Positions 38,144-47,482 of a stretch of 64,000 nucleotides of DNA are shown here, in pieces. Under the pieces are notes generated by a model. That model saw only the letters and a program-made list of their open reading frames with translations. It was not told the DNA's origin and did not search any database. The stretch comes from Akkermansia muciniphila (GTDB lineage Bacteria; Verrucomicrobiota; Verrucomicrobiia; Verrucomicrobiales; Akkermansiaceae): assembly GCF_040616545.1 (NCBI RefSeq), contig NZ_CP156688.1, positions 2,914,001 through 2,978,000 of the forward strand, in the 5' to 3' direction. The position numbers and the translations under genes were made by a program. Every line of letters starts with the position of its first letter. Positions within the stretch are counted from its first letter, which is position 1.

Positions 38144-39312
38144 AAACGATTCTCATAGACAATGACCTCACCCTGGCGGTGGAGGACGCCATTCCGGCCA
38201 CTCCGGCCAACACGCCGCAGGAGGTGCTGGCCCTGGCCGTGTGCGCCTCTCCGGACGGCAGCGCGGACCCCGGGGATCTGGCCCTGCTCCACGCCGCCAA
38301 GGAGCGGAACGTGGCGCTCCCGTACGCGCAGCAGAAGGATTCCTGGCAGGCCCCCACCCGGGAAAGGCCGTACAGCACGGTCATGCTGAAAGCCGCGGAC
38401 AGGGAGGACGCCGCCCCCTTCATGGTGGCGCGCGGCAGCCTGAGGGCCCTGGAAAAGCTGTGTGAAGCGGGCCACCAGGAAAGGGAGAACATCAGGAAGG
38501 CCTTTGAGGAGTATTCCTCCTCCGGCTTTGAACCCGTGGCCATCGCCGTGCACCGCCCCGGCGCCCCGTGGCAACTGCTGGGCGTGGTGCCCATGCACGC
38601 CATGCGGGACGTCCGCAGCCTGTCCAAGGCCAAGGCGAACTTCCGCTACTTCCACGTATGGGACTGGCCGCTGCGCGTGCTGCACTGGACCTGGGTGTTC
38701 TGCATCATCGGCCTGGCGGCCACCGGCATCTGCATTGCGGAAGGGTGGTTCCTGAAGATGGGGGACCTGCACGGGGCCTTCCAGTTCGGCACGCTCCGCT
38801 TCGTGCACTACGCGCTGGGGTGGACCCTGGTGGTGGTGATGATGCTCCGCTTTTCCTGCTTCTTCATGGCGTCCAACAAGTACCAGAGCTTCCGCGCCCT
38901 TTTCCCCGTTTCCAGACAGCAGTGGAAGGACCTGTTCGCCACGGCGTGGGATTATGTGTGCGCCCGGAGCGCCCTGGCCCCCCGGTACATCGGCCACAAT
39001 CCCCTCCAGCAGTGGACGTACACGGGCGTTTACGTCCTGTTCACCACCATGGTGGTGACCGGGCTGGCCCTGTATGCCCTGTATGAGCCGCGCCACTGGT
39101 TTTACCACCTGTTCATGCCCCTGAATGACCTGATAGGCATTCCGTACGTGCGCCTGGTGCACCTGATCGGCATGTGGTGCTTCATCATCTTCGCCATGAT
39201 CCACGTGTACCTCTCCATCCTCTCCGGGAACGTGGACCGGGACGGCACCATCTCCTCCATGTTCAGCGGAGGGCGCTGGCTGCGCAAGGGCGTCAAATTC
39301 CGGGATGAATAA
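38140..39312 (+). CDS. hyaC: hydrogenase cytochrome b subunit with N-terminal P-type ATPase N-domain-like extension
   Basis: The C-terminal ~225 residues are a HyaC-type di-haem cytochrome b that passes electrons to quinone. They contain about four membrane helices and haem histidines in LRVLHWTW, LRFVHYALGW and RLVHLIGMW. The N-terminal ~165 residues are not part of that family. They resemble the nucleotide-binding domain of P-type ATPases: TPQEVLALAVCAS, DPGDLALLHAAKE, MVARGSLRALEKLCE (compare VxKGAPxxILxLC) and GFEPVAIAVHRPGAPWQLLG (compare GFRxLGVAxxxxxxWxxLG). The phosphorylation motif DKTGT is absent. The GTG start overlaps the hyaB stop codon (GTGA), so the fusion is read from the very start. 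The domain should be cytoplasmic. Confidence 0.93.
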   Translation: MKTILIDNDLTLAVEDAIPATPANTPQEVLALAVCASPDGSADPGDLALLHAAKERNVALPYAQQKDSWQAPTRERPYSTVMLKAADREDAAPFMVARGSLRALEKLCEAGHQERENIRKAFEEYSSSGFEPVAIAVHRPGAPWQLLGVVPMHAMRDVRSLSKAKANFRYFHVWDWPLRVLHWTWVFCIIGLAATGICIAEGWFLKMGDLHGAFQFGTLRFVHYALGWTLVVVMMLRFSCFFMASNKYQSFRALFPVSRQQWKDLFATAWDYVCARSALAPRYIGHNPLQQWTYTGVYVLFTTMVVTGLALYALYEPRHWFYHLFMPLNDLIGIPYVRLVHLIGMWCFIIFAMIHVYLSILSGNVDRDGTISSMFSGGRWLRKGVKFRDE

Positions 39313-39333
39313 CTACCTTTCCCCATACTTTTC

Positions 39334-39879
39334 ATGGAATCCGAGGAATATACGGAAGAACTCCGGGGCTGCCCCGTGAAGGGGAACGCCTATCCCGTGC
39401 TCGTGCTGGGCGTGGGCAACCCGCTCATGGGGGATGACGGCATAGGCGTGGAGCTGGCGCACCGCCTCCAGGAGCGGGATTACGGCCCGATGGTCCATGT
39501 GGAGGAAGGCGGAACGCTGGGCATGACCCTGCTGCCCCTGCTGGAGGACGCGGATACGGTCATCCTGCTGGACGCCGTGAAGACGGGCGCCACGCCGGGG
39601 AGCGTGGTCACCCGCAGCAGGGATGAAATCCCGCGCCATTTTTCCCACGTCATTTCTCCCCACCAGATAGGAATGAAGGAGGTTCTGGGCGCGGCCCAGC
39701 TGTGCGGCACCCTGCCGCGCGCCATCACGCTGGTGGGGGTGGAGGCGAGGCACACGGACTTCTGCCAGCCCATGTCCGCAGAGGTGCGGGGAGCCGTGCC
39801 GCAGGCGCTGGAACTGGTGGAAACCCTCATTTCCCGTGCGCTGGCGGAACAGGAGGCGCGGAAAGACGCCCATGCATGA
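39334..39879 (+). CDS. hyaD: hydrogenase maturation protease
   Basis: This endopeptidase removes the C-terminal extension of the large subunit after nickel insertion. The 181-residue protein has the family motif VLGVGNPLMGDDGIGVELA with the metal-binding acidic residue. DAVKTGATPG and the histidine segment SPHQIGMKEVL follow. An extra ~18 residues stand before the usual start. It lies 21 bases after the cytochrome gene and overlaps hypA by eight bases. Confidence 0.94.
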   Translation: MESEEYTEELRGCPVKGNAYPVLVLGVGNPLMGDDGIGVELAHRLQERDYGPMVHVEEGGTLGMTLLPLLEDADTVILLDAVKTGATPGSVVTRSRDEIPRHFSHVISPHQIGMKEVLGAAQLCGTLPRAITLVGVEARHTDFCQPMSAEVRGAVPQALELVETLISRALAEQEARKDAHA

Positions 39880-40213
39880 GGTAGGCATCATGGAAGGGGC
39901 GCTGGACATGGCCCGGCAGCTCATGGAAAAGAACGGGGGAACCCGGCTGATGCGCGTGCACATGACCGTAGGCAGCCTGAGCGGCGTGGTTCCGGAGGCC
40001 CTCCAATCCGCCTTCCTGGCCCTGAGAGACGCTTATGCGGCGCGGGACGCCTCCCTGGACGTCACCTGGGTGGAGGCCCTGTGCCATTGCGACGCGTGCC
40101 GCGCGGATTTTTTCTTCACGGAGCACGGCTACATCTGCCCCGGCTGCGGGGACCCCGCCCTGGCCATCCTGCGCGGGCGGGAGCTGGAGCTGACCCGCGT
40201 GGAGTGGGAGTAG
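39872..40213 (+). CDS. hypA: hydrogenase nickel incorporation protein HypA
   Basis: HypA delivers nickel to the hydrogenase large subunit. The 113-residue protein starts MHEVGIMEGAL, with the nickel-binding Met-His-Glu at the N-terminus. The zinc site has two CxxC pairs, in CHCDACRAD and CPGCGDP. The start at 39872 overlaps the end of the protease gene by eight bases, which implies translational coupling. hypB to hypF are not in the window. Confidence 0.95.
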   Translation: MHEVGIMEGALDMARQLMEKNGGTRLMRVHMTVGSLSGVVPEALQSAFLALRDAYAARDASLDVTWVEALCHCDACRADFFFTEHGYICPGCGDPALAILRGRELELTRVEWE

Positions 40214-40357
40214 TCCGCCATGCGGAAAACTGCGTTTCCCCCGTCCGGAAGAAAATAAGGTAAATTTACCCGAACATTTCTCCCTCCCGGACGGTCTAAT
40301 ATCATTGGCGCGCATCCACCGCGCCGCGAACGCCAACCCAGCTATAGGACCAACGCC

Positions 40358-41305
40358 ATGAGCAATATCAACCCATTCATTCTAACAGGGATGATGCCGC
40401 TTTCAGCCTCATCCATGAACCGCGTCTCCTACATGTGCCCGGTCACCATCAGCAATGACGTGGTGCAGGGCCAGACAGACATTCAGGATTCCCTCACCGT
40501 TGATTCCGGCGGAAATCTTTACATCATCAACGCTCCCGTTTACGTGGGAGGCCCCAACCAGCCGGACCACGGGCACGGCACGGCGCACCTGGTCATCCGG
40601 AACGGAGGCACCCTGACCCTCCTGGGCAACCTGCCGGACCACATGACCGTGTTTCTGGGCAGCAAGGCCAAGGGCAGCCTGGAGATCAACGGGGGGCGCC
40701 TGCTGATGGGACAGGGGCGCATCCTGGGCTCCCGGGAGCACGAAGGCAGGATCGTGATGACGGACGGCTGGCTGTTCGCCTCTGAAGTGGACTTGCCCGC
40801 CGAGAACTCGGAACTCATCATCAGGCACGGCCTGATGCGCATCCGTAAGTTTTCCGGGAACGTCTCCACCCACATTTACGGCGGCGTGCTACACGTGAAG
40901 GAGGAGGCCCATGCCAGCCGCATCCACCTGGTGGACGACGGTGTGCTGCTGCTGGGCAGCGTCACCAGCCAGCCTTCCGCGGACGTGATGGCGGGCGCGG
41001 GCATCAACTTCCGCGGGGACGGCGGCGCGCTGGTCATCCGCGTGCCCCATCCGGAAAACGCACTGACGCGCACGCGGGAGGCGGAGCATGTTTTTGACGA
41101 GCTGCTCAGAAGAGGCAAGCTTTTCCATGACAGCGAACCCATGACCAGCTTCCAGGGCTTCAACATGCGGGAATTCACCGGGCATGACAGCCTGACGTAT
41201 GCCGCCCTGCGCCCCGCCGCCCAACTGCGGGCGGAACAGAACCAGGTCACGCGCCTGCTGCACTCCTTCATGTACGGCGGTAGTGAGAAGGAACTGCCCA
41301 TCTGA
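40358..41305 (+). CDS. beta-helix-like repeat protein, unknown function
   Basis: The 315-residue protein has repeated strand-turn units such as LTVDSGGNLYIINAPVYVGG, LVIRNGGTLTLLGNL, GSLEINGGRLLMGQG and GRIVMTDGWLFAS. They are like the passenger beta-helices of autotransporters or adhesins. It has no evident signal peptide (the start is MSNINPFILTGMMPLS) and no outer-membrane barrel. The last ~90 residues are different, helical and charged. Export, if any, must use another signal. It stands alone with a strong terminator after it. Confidence 0.78.
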   Translation: MSNINPFILTGMMPLSASSMNRVSYMCPVTISNDVVQGQTDIQDSLTVDSGGNLYIINAPVYVGGPNQPDHGHGTAHLVIRNGGTLTLLGNLPDHMTVFLGSKAKGSLEINGGRLLMGQGRILGSREHEGRIVMTDGWLFASEVDLPAENSELIIRHGLMRIRKFSGNVSTHIYGGVLHVKEEAHASRIHLVDDGVLLLGSVTSQPSADVMAGAGINFRGDGGALVIRVPHPENALTRTREAEHVFDELLRRGKLFHDSEPMTSFQGFNMREFTGHDSLTYAALRPAAQLRAEQNQVTRLLHSFMYGGSEKELPI

Positions 41306-41330
41306 ACCGCGCCGGGACGGAACCCCTCTG

Positions 41331-41373
41331 CACAAAAAAGCCGCCGGCACAGAACGCCGGCGGCTTTTTTGTG
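41331..41373. terminator. bidirectional terminator between convergent genes
   Basis: GCCGCCGGC at 41340-41348 pairs with GCCGGCGGC at 41356-41364. It is flanked by six A on the left and six T on the right, so it can end transcripts from both sides (gene ending 41305 and gene ending 41397). Confidence 0.95.
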
Positions 41374-41396
41374 CAGTTGGAAACTGGAAGTATCCG

Positions 41397-41798
41397 TTAT
41401 TTCAGGAATTTGATGGTGAGGGGTGCTACGTAATCATAATCTCCATTGGCCACCTTCACGGCAGTGATAATGGCGAAAACAATCCAGGCGATGATGATTG
41501 CGGGGGCCAGCACGAAGCCGATCAATACAAAACATAAAAGGAAAGCCGCCACCGTATAAATCGCCCAGGAAATCTGGGCATTCAGGATGTTCTTGCCCAC
41601 CTTGTCCACCAGGGGGTTGGTTTCCTTCCAGACCAGCCAGCAGATCAGGGGCGGAATAATGTTTACGCCGGTGGAGAAGCCGAAAAAGACAGACACCAGC
41701 GGAGATACCGCCGTAAGGGTGGCCTGCGTCTTGTCCGTCTGTTTTTCAGGAGCGGGCTCCTGAACCGGTTCCTGGATGATTTGTTGTTCTTCGTCCAT
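41397..41798 (-). CDS. DUF4870-like small membrane protein
   Basis: This 133-residue protein has a Gln/Glu/Pro-rich start and about three hydrophobic segments (VNIIPPLICWLVWK, ISWAIYTVAAFLLCFVLIGF, APAIIIAWIVFAIITAVKVA). The segment KETNPLVDKVGKNILNAQIS between helices is typical of DUF4870 proteins, whose function is unknown. The gene stands alone and converges on the bidirectional terminator. Confidence 0.85.
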   Translation of the reverse strand: MDEEQQIIQEPVQEPAPEKQTDKTQATLTAVSPLVSVFFGFSTGVNIIPPLICWLVWKETNPLVDKVGKNILNAQISWAIYTVAAFLLCFVLIGFVLAPAIIIAWIVFAIITAVKVANGDYDYVAPLTIKFLK

Positions 41799-41980
41799 AA
41801 AAGTTTAAAGTGATGGAAAGCGGAGGAGAACGAACGGAAGCCTCTTCCACTCCTTTCCGCCTTGGTTAACACCTTTTTCACATATTCCGCCATGTAGTCA
41901 AGCTTCCAGGCCGTTCGTTTTCCGAATAAAAAGCGTTCTCCAGCAATCATCCTTGCCTCCACGGCGGGAAGGAGCTACAC

Positions 41981-42715
41981 ATGCAGGCCATGACCAACGC
42001 CCTGACGCTGCTCACCTTTTCCGTCTGCCTGGGGGCCTGCTCCCCCGGCGTGCCGGAGATATTGCCTCCGGCCTCCTCCGTCACCCGCCGTGAAGCCCTT
42101 GAAACCAGCAGGGCTTACACCGCCATGGTCTGGAAGGGTTCCTCCCGGAACGTCCGCCATGGAGAAGACCCGGACGGCATCCGCATTGACACGCCGGACG
42201 CGGCCGCTCCCGGCGACCATGCCGGCGCGTGGTGGCGCCCCGGCAAGCGTTCCACGGGCATGCCGTACAAATGGGGCGGCTTTGACACCCCGCGCCAGTT
42301 TGCCGCACGGTTGAAGGCGGACGCCGCCAGCGGAGGCGCCCCTGCCGCCGCCGGAGACATGGGAACGGCGGAAAAACAGGCGGCGGGGGATGCCGCCGTC
42401 AGCCGTTTTGCCGCCGGGGTGGACTGCTCCGGCTTCGTCTCCCGCTGCTGGCGCCTGGACAGGCCCTTTTCCACGCGGGAGCTTCCGGCCCTTTCCCGGC
42501 CCGTGCCGTGGGAGGAGCTCCGCACGGGGGATATCCTGATTGCGCCGGGACGCCATGTGCTCCTGTTCATCCAATGGGTGGGAACGGCAAAAGACAGGTT
42601 CATGGGTAGTGAAGCAGGCCCCCTGCCCGTCTGGAAATGCGGGGAGCACGTTTTCAGCCGCTCCAGCCTGGAGAAGAACGGCTACCTTCCCATGAGGTAC
42701 AGGGGGATGCTGTGA
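41981..42715 (+). CDS. NlpC/P60-like lipoprotein, probable cell-wall hydrolase
   Basis: NlpC/P60 enzymes cut peptide links in peptidoglycan. The 244-residue protein has a lipoprotein signal (LLTFSVCLGAC). GMPYKWGGFD is followed by the catalytic cysteine motif GVDCSGFVSRCW and then LRTGDILIAPGRHVLLFIQW with the catalytic histidine. An insertion of about 45 Ala/Gly-rich residues lies between the KWGG motif and the cysteine, which is longer than usual. A second start (MTNALTLL, 41990) is possible. The gene stands alone. Confidence 0.85.
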   Translation: MQAMTNALTLLTFSVCLGACSPGVPEILPPASSVTRREALETSRAYTAMVWKGSSRNVRHGEDPDGIRIDTPDAAAPGDHAGAWWRPGKRSTGMPYKWGGFDTPRQFAARLKADAASGGAPAAAGDMGTAEKQAAGDAAVSRFAAGVDCSGFVSRCWRLDRPFSTRELPALSRPVPWEELRTGDILIAPGRHVLLFIQWVGTAKDRFMGSEAGPLPVWKCGEHVFSRSSLEKNGYLPMRYRGML

Positions 42716-42750
42716 CACGCGCCATCCCAAAGAGCGCACCGGAAACAAAG

Positions 42751-42782
42751 AGCGCCCCGCCATCCGGAGACGGCGGGACGCT
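42751..42782. terminator. hairpin between convergent genes
   Basis: AGCG-C-CCCGCC pairs with GGCGGG-A-CGCT across a ten-base loop. It lies between the gene ending at 42715 and the hexosaminidase gene ending at 42821 on the other strand. Confidence 0.6.
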
Positions 42783-42820
42783 GTAAAGGCCACGGTGCAC
42801 GCAGCTGCCCGGAAGGGCAG

Positions 42821-45076
42821 TTACTGCGGCTGCACGGTCATGTTAAACACCTTCCCCTGGAAGGAGGAGCCCAGTTCCTTCAGCGGGAGCACGAAGGTGG
42901 AGCGCACTCCCTGGGTGCGGGGTCCGAAGTTTTCGTCCGGGTTGCGGAAGCTCTTGAGCGTCATGGTTCCCGCGGGCTGGCCGTCAATGAGCAGGCTGGT
43001 TTTCTCCGGTTCCCCCACAATCTCAACCTTCACCTTCTTGCCGACGGGCAGCTTGGTTCCGAAGGAGAATTCCAGGGAGTCATCACGGCGGAAGCCCATG
43101 GTGCCGTCTTTCATGACGGCAAACAGCTTGCCCTCCGGGCCGGAAAGCAGCACCTGCTCCGTTCCTTCCGGAGCGGCGGAAAGTTCAAGCTCCATGGCAA
43201 GGCGGTAGTTGGGGCCCAGCGCGGGCTGGTTCAACTGCTGGGGCAGCTTGCCGGGAACCACGGAGAAGGGCTTGGAGTCCTTCCACTTGTGGAGGGGGTT
43301 GGTGCGCGGGGCGTCTCCGATGGCCTTCACCAGTTCACGGTGCTGTTCAAAGGAGTCCGGAGCCTGGGCCTTCCCCCACATCTTCTGCGCCAGCACGTCC
43401 ATGGAGCCGGAGACGATTCCCCAGATGTCATACGGGGCATAGCCGGAGTGCATGATGTCCGTCATGTCATTCCAGATGGCGAAGGCCGCGCCAATGAGCT
43501 GGGGATGGCCGGCGGGAAGGGTTTCACTGCCGATGCGGTTGGGAACCCAGTTCTCATACAGGCCCTTGTGGTTCCGGTCCATGCGGTAATAATTGGCGTA
43601 AGGCACCACGTAAAGGGCGCCGTCATTGGTATTGATGACGTCGTAGCCCTGGTTCACGGCTTCCCAGGCGTGCATCCACCCGGTGTTCCAGAGGTTCATC
43701 TGAACGCCCTTGCTGACCACGGGGGTTTTGCCGGGCTTGGTGCTCAGGCTGCCCCAGATGCGGGGCGTGTAACCGCGTTTCAGGGCGTGCTTCAGCACGG
43801 CGTCCGCAAAATGGCGGTAGTCCTCCTTGTTGCCGTAAAATTCATCCGCGCCCACGTGCACCACGTTGCTGCCGAACACCGGACGGCCCAGCTTGGGGTC
43901 CTTCAGCAGGTACTCGTCAAACACCTTGCCCACAAGATTGATGGTCTCCGGGTTGGCGGCGTCCAGCATCTCGTTGCGGCGTTTTTCATGATTCATGGGC
44001 CCCTTGTAAATGAGGTCCGGCCTCAGCCGGGTGAAGGAAAGCGCGTGTCCGGGAGTGTCAATCTCCGGCACAATGCTGATGCCGCGGCGCGCGGCGTAGT
44101 CAACCAGGTCCGCAAATTCCTTCTTGGTGTAGGAAAGGTCCCGGGCGGTGAGGGGCTGGCCGTCCTTGCCCTTCATGTTGGATTCCAGGCGGAAGGCGGT
44201 ATATGCCTCCTTGAACGGGTCGCGCCCCTTGTCCACATAGTGCTCCTGGAAGATGAAGTTGTTGTTGATGACCAGGTGCAGGTCATTCATCTTGTACCAG
44301 GCCATGGTGCGGATCACGTCCTTCAGGTAGCTGAGGGGATACGGCGTGCGGGCAATATCCAGCATGAAGCCGCGCAACTGGAAGCGGGGGAAGTCCACCG
44401 CCGTGCCGCAGGGAACGCTGCCGGGCGTCTGGCGGAGCATTTGCAGCAGGGTGCGCGTGCCCCAGAACAGGCCGGTGGGAGTGGCCGCGCCGATGCGGAT
44501 GCCGTCCCTGGTCACCTGGAGCCGGTACCCTTCCTTGCCCAGGCTGCCGCCCTTGAGCACGGAAAAGGAAATATCCGCCTTGGCGCCGGGAGCCACAAAC
44601 TTGACCTTATGGCCGAGCACGTCTTCCATATCCGCCGCAAATATCTGCGCCAGCTCTTTTTCCGGGCACGCTACGGTAACCGTGTTACCCAGCTTGTATT
44701 CACCCTGGCCGCCCTTCCATTGCAGGATTTCCGGGATAATCCTGGGCTTCGGGTTGCCCTGGGAGGCGTTCGGGGCCTTGAGCATGATTTCATAATCCTT
44801 GCTGACGGCTTCCTTGCCGTCCTTGGTCACCTTGAAGCTGACGTTGACCGGAGTGTCTGAAATGACGGGCGCTATTTTCCCCTTGCTGTTGATGAGCTCT
44901 TCGTAATCGGCCCCCAGCAGCTTGATCTGGGCTCCGGAAGCGCTGGGCATCGGCAACTGCTTTGCGCCCGCTTTCACCTCAGGGATGGAAAGGGAATTCG
45001 CAATCTGCTGAGCATCCTGCCCCATCAGCGGAGACGCCGCAAAGGCGGCAAGCATCAGGAATATGTTCTTTTTCAT
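42821..45076 (-). CDS. secreted beta-N-acetylhexosaminidase, GH20, with C-terminal lectin-like domain
   Basis: GH20 enzymes remove terminal N-acetylglucosamine or N-acetylgalactosamine, for example from mucin glycans. The 751-residue protein has a signal peptide ([17 protein letters not shown]). A GH20b-like N-terminal domain is followed by the catalytic barrel with [30 protein letters not shown] and the catalytic Asp-Glu in HVGADEFYG (about residue 408). Past about residue 600 it has a beta-rich jelly-roll region ([18 protein letters not shown] and on) like concanavalin-type modules. It is single-gene and faces away from the NlpC gene. Confidence 0.93.
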   Translation of the reverse strand: MKKNIFLMLAAFAASPLMGQDAQQIANSLSIPEVKAGAKQLPMPSASGAQIKLLGADYEELINSKGKIAPVISDTPVNVSFKVTKDGKEAVSKDYEIMLKAPNASQGNPKPRIIPEILQWKGGQGEYKLGNTVTVACPEKELAQIFAADMEDVLGHKVKFVAPGAKADISFSVLKGGSLGKEGYRLQVTRDGIRIGAATPTGLFWGTRTLLQMLRQTPGSVPCGTAVDFPRFQLRGFMLDIARTPYPLSYLKDVIRTMAWYKMNDLHLVINNNFIFQEHYVDKGRDPFKEAYTAFRLESNMKGKDGQPLTARDLSYTKKEFADLVDYAARRGISIVPEIDTPGHALSFTRLRPDLIYKGPMNHEKRRNEMLDAANPETINLVGKVFDEYLLKDPKLGRPVFGSNVVHVGADEFYGNKEDYRHFADAVLKHALKRGYTPRIWGSLSTKPGKTPVVSKGVQMNLWNTGWMHAWEAVNQGYDVINTNDGALYVVPYANYYRMDRNHKGLYENWVPNRIGSETLPAGHPQLIGAAFAIWNDMTDIMHSGYAPYDIWGIVSGSMDVLAQKMWGKAQAPDSFEQHRELVKAIGDAPRTNPLHKWKDSKPFSVVPGKLPQQLNQPALGPNYRLAMELELSAAPEGTEQVLLSGPEGKLFAVMKDGTMGFRRDDSLEFSFGTKLPVGKKVKVEIVGEPEKTSLLIDGQPAGTMTLKSFRNPDENFGPRTQGVRSTFVLPLKELGSSFQGKVFNMTVQPQ

Positions 45077-45514
45077 TATGTTGGTTTGTTCCGGGGAAAA
45101 GGTAAGTCCGGGGTTGTGCTAAACAATACGCGGCTTTCCTCCATTTCTTGCACGGAAGCAGGAAAAAAGGACACCCGCCCCTTCCATATAGCACAGGCGC
45201 TCCCCCATGTCTATTTTGAAAGAGGAGCGGCGGGTGCGGGCCATGGCGGGCGGCAGGTTCTTCTGCGATGTTTTTTAATGGCCGCCGGGAAGGAGGGACT
45301 TCCGACCCTGACAATTTTCCGGACGGAAACCGGGGAGGAAGGAATTCCCCTCCGCTTCGCTCCGGCAGAGATTTTAAGTGCGAAGGCCGGGAAACCGGAC
45401 AATCCGGTTGGACGGAAAGCGAAGCTTAAAGTCCGCAGGGATTAAAAAAGGAGATGCCGCCTGCGCGGCATCTCCCGGAAAGACGGCCCGTCCCGCTCCC
45501 GCAGGAGGAAAGGA
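45077..45514. other. intergenic region between hexosaminidase and nitroreductase genes
   Basis: This stretch has no supported gene. It should hold the promoter of the hexosaminidase gene on the right and the terminator of the nitroreductase gene near 45441-45474. Confidence 0.5.
45441..45474 (-). terminator. Rho-independent terminator of the nitroreductase gene
   Basis: GAGATGCCGC at 45451-45460 pairs perfectly with GCGGCATCTC at 45465-45474. On the minus strand the stem is followed by CTTTTTTAAT. Confidence 0.92.
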
Positions 45515-46159
45515 TCAGGCGCGGATGTCAATCACCTCACTGGCGGGGAAGCGCACCTTCGCCTCGCGGGCATAGGAATCATCCTGTGCGCGGTAGCCCA
45601 GGGCCACGCTCACCACGGAGCGGTACGGCGTGCCGTCCAGCCCCAGGATTTCATCATACTTTTCACGGTCCATGCCGCCGATGGTGCAGGAGTCCACCCG
45701 CAGGGCGGCCGCCGCGCTGAGCAGGAAGCCCGCGGCGATGTACACCTGGCAGTCCAGCCACGTGTGCATTTTTTCCGGAGTCAGGGATTTTACGTATCCG
45801 GTGTAAAAATCAGCGGAGGAGGCCAGCTTTTCCGCGGACGGGTGGCGCGTGAACTCAATCTGGGCCAGGTAGCGGTCCACGTCCCGCTGGGTAGCCGTCC
45901 TGCGGGCGCACAGCACCACGTAATGGGAGCAGTCCTCCACCTGGGACTGGTTCCAGGAGACTTCCCGCAGGCGCGCCTTCAATTCCTTGTTGGTCACCAC
46001 CACAAATTTCCAGAGCTGGAGGCCCAGGGAGGACGGGCTGAGGCGCAGGCTTTCCGCCAGCGCGTGCCACGTGGGTTCCTCAATGCGGGCATGGGGGTCA
46101 AATTTCTTGCAGGCGTAGCGCCATTCAAGGCCGTCAATGTACTGTTCAGGGGAGATCAT
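45515..46159 (-). CDS. NAD(P)H nitroreductase family flavoprotein
   Basis: The 214-residue protein is an FMN-dependent oxidoreductase of the NfsB/nitroreductase family. The motifs are RYACKKFDP, SPSSLGLQLWKFVVV (flavin binding), HTWLDCQVYIAAGFLLSAAA and SCTIGGMD; VALGYRAQDD lies near the end. Its natural substrate may be a quinone, a nitro-compound or a flavin; sequence does not decide. It is downstream of hisC on the same strand, 32 bases away, and ends with a clear terminator. Confidence 0.9.
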   Translation of the reverse strand: MISPEQYIDGLEWRYACKKFDPHARIEEPTWHALAESLRLSPSSLGLQLWKFVVVTNKELKARLREVSWNQSQVEDCSHYVVLCARRTATQRDVDRYLAQIEFTRHPSAEKLASSADFYTGYVKSLTPEKMHTWLDCQVYIAAGFLLSAAAALRVDSCTIGGMDREKYDEILGLDGTPYRSVVSVALGYRAQDDSYAREAKVRFPASEVIDIRA

Positions 46160-46191
46160 AACAGGTGAGACAGGATGAACGCTGAAAATGT

Positions 46192-47283
46192 TTAAAGAAC
46201 TTCCCTTAAAACTTCAAGGCAACGGGCATTTTCCGCGGGAGTGCCTATGCTGATACGGATCCACTCCGGCAGGCCGTAGCCGTCCTGCGCACGGACGATC
46301 ACGCCCCTGGCCAGCATGTCGTTGAACACCTTCCTGCCCTGCCCCACCTTCACCAGGATGAAATTGCCCTGGCTGGGAATCCATTCCAGGCCCATTTCCC
46401 TGAAGGCGTCTTCATAAAAACGCATGCCCGCGGCGTTGTTCTCCACCGTGCGGCGCACGTGCTCCACGTCCGCCAGGGCGGCCAGGGCGGCCTCCTGCGC
46501 CAGCACATGCAGGTTGAACGGCGCGCGCGCCTTGTGCAGCATGCCGGTGACGTGTTCCGGCGCCACGCCGTAGCCCACGCGCAGCCCCGCCAACCCGTAA
46601 GCCTTGGAGAAGGTGCGCAGCACAATCACGTTGCGGCCCTCACGCACGAACTTCAGCGTGTCCGGCGGGTTGTCTGAAAACTCCCGGTACGCTTCATCAA
46701 AGCACACCAGCACGTGTTCCGGCACCTTGTCCATGAACTCGTCAATTTCCTGCTGGGTCACGACGGTGCCCACGGGGTTGGTGGGATTCGTGATGAAAAT
46801 GATGCGCGTCCTGTCCGTGACGGCGTCCAGGAAGCCGTTCAGGTCATGCGTCCAGTCCGGCTTGTTGGGCACCTCCACATACGCGGAACCGAACAACTGG
46901 CTCATAACCGGGTACATGGAAAAGGCGTGCCTGGCGGCCACCACTTCCGCCTGGGGGTTCAGCAGGGCATGGCACATCAGTTCAATCACCTCGCTGCTAC
47001 CCGTTCCCACCACGGTCTGGTCAAATTCCACGCCGCAGAACTCCGCAATGGCGGAACGCAGCCGGAAGGCCGCGCCGTCCGGATAAATATTAACGCCGGT
47101 AGCCGCGCGGGCAACGGCCTCCACCGCCTTTGGGGACGGCCCCAGCGGATTTTCATTGGACGCCAGTTTCACAATATCATGAGGGTCCAGGCCCAGTTCC
47201 CGGGCCGTCTCCTCAATCGGCTTGCCCGGCTGATAAGCCACCAACTCCAGCACATGCTGATTTGCGAAACTTTCAATACTCAT
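46192..47283 (-). CDS. hisC: histidinol-phosphate aminotransferase
   Basis: HisC catalyses the PLP-dependent transamination step of histidine synthesis. The 363-residue protein starts MSIESFANQHVLELVAYQPG. It has KLASNENPLGPSP, GTGSSEVIELM, FITNPTNPVGT, CFDEAYREF and the PLP-lysine motif TFSKAYGLAGLRVGYG. The length is normal. No other his genes are nearby. Related aminotransferases acting on aromatic amino acids cannot be fully excluded. Confidence 0.93.
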   Translation of the reverse strand: MSIESFANQHVLELVAYQPGKPIEETARELGLDPHDIVKLASNENPLGPSPKAVEAVARAATGVNIYPDGAAFRLRSAIAEFCGVEFDQTVVGTGSSEVIELMCHALLNPQAEVVAARHAFSMYPVMSQLFGSAYVEVPNKPDWTHDLNGFLDAVTDRTRIIFITNPTNPVGTVVTQQEIDEFMDKVPEHVLVCFDEAYREFSDNPPDTLKFVREGRNVIVLRTFSKAYGLAGLRVGYGVAPEHVTGMLHKARAPFNLHVLAQEAALAALADVEHVRRTVENNAAGMRFYEDAFREMGLEWIPSQGNFILVKVGQGRKVFNDMLARGVIVRAQDGYGLPEWIRISIGTPAENARCLEVLREVL

Positions 47284-47482
47284 AGCGGCGGAATGTTACC
47301 GCCATTACCCCCTTCTGGCAATACGGATTTCCATCCGTGAAATTCCCTTAAAAATGCCTGCCGCCGTGCCGTCCAGTCAACAAGCAGAGAGACGCCTTTC
47401 AGCGGGATTTTTCCCCTTGCCTCTTAAAGAGCATCCACCTGCCGTTATATACTCAAATGCCGGAGCCCCCTGTCCCCGGCAT

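Noticed and set aside
43289-44860. 523-codon plus-strand frame
   Set aside because: It is antisense to the GH20 gene with its catalytic motifs.
33340-45420. Possible dispersed intergenic repeat between about 33345-33405 and 45340-45400
   Set aside because: Some short words recur in the same order, but by eye the match is too broken to separate from shared composition.
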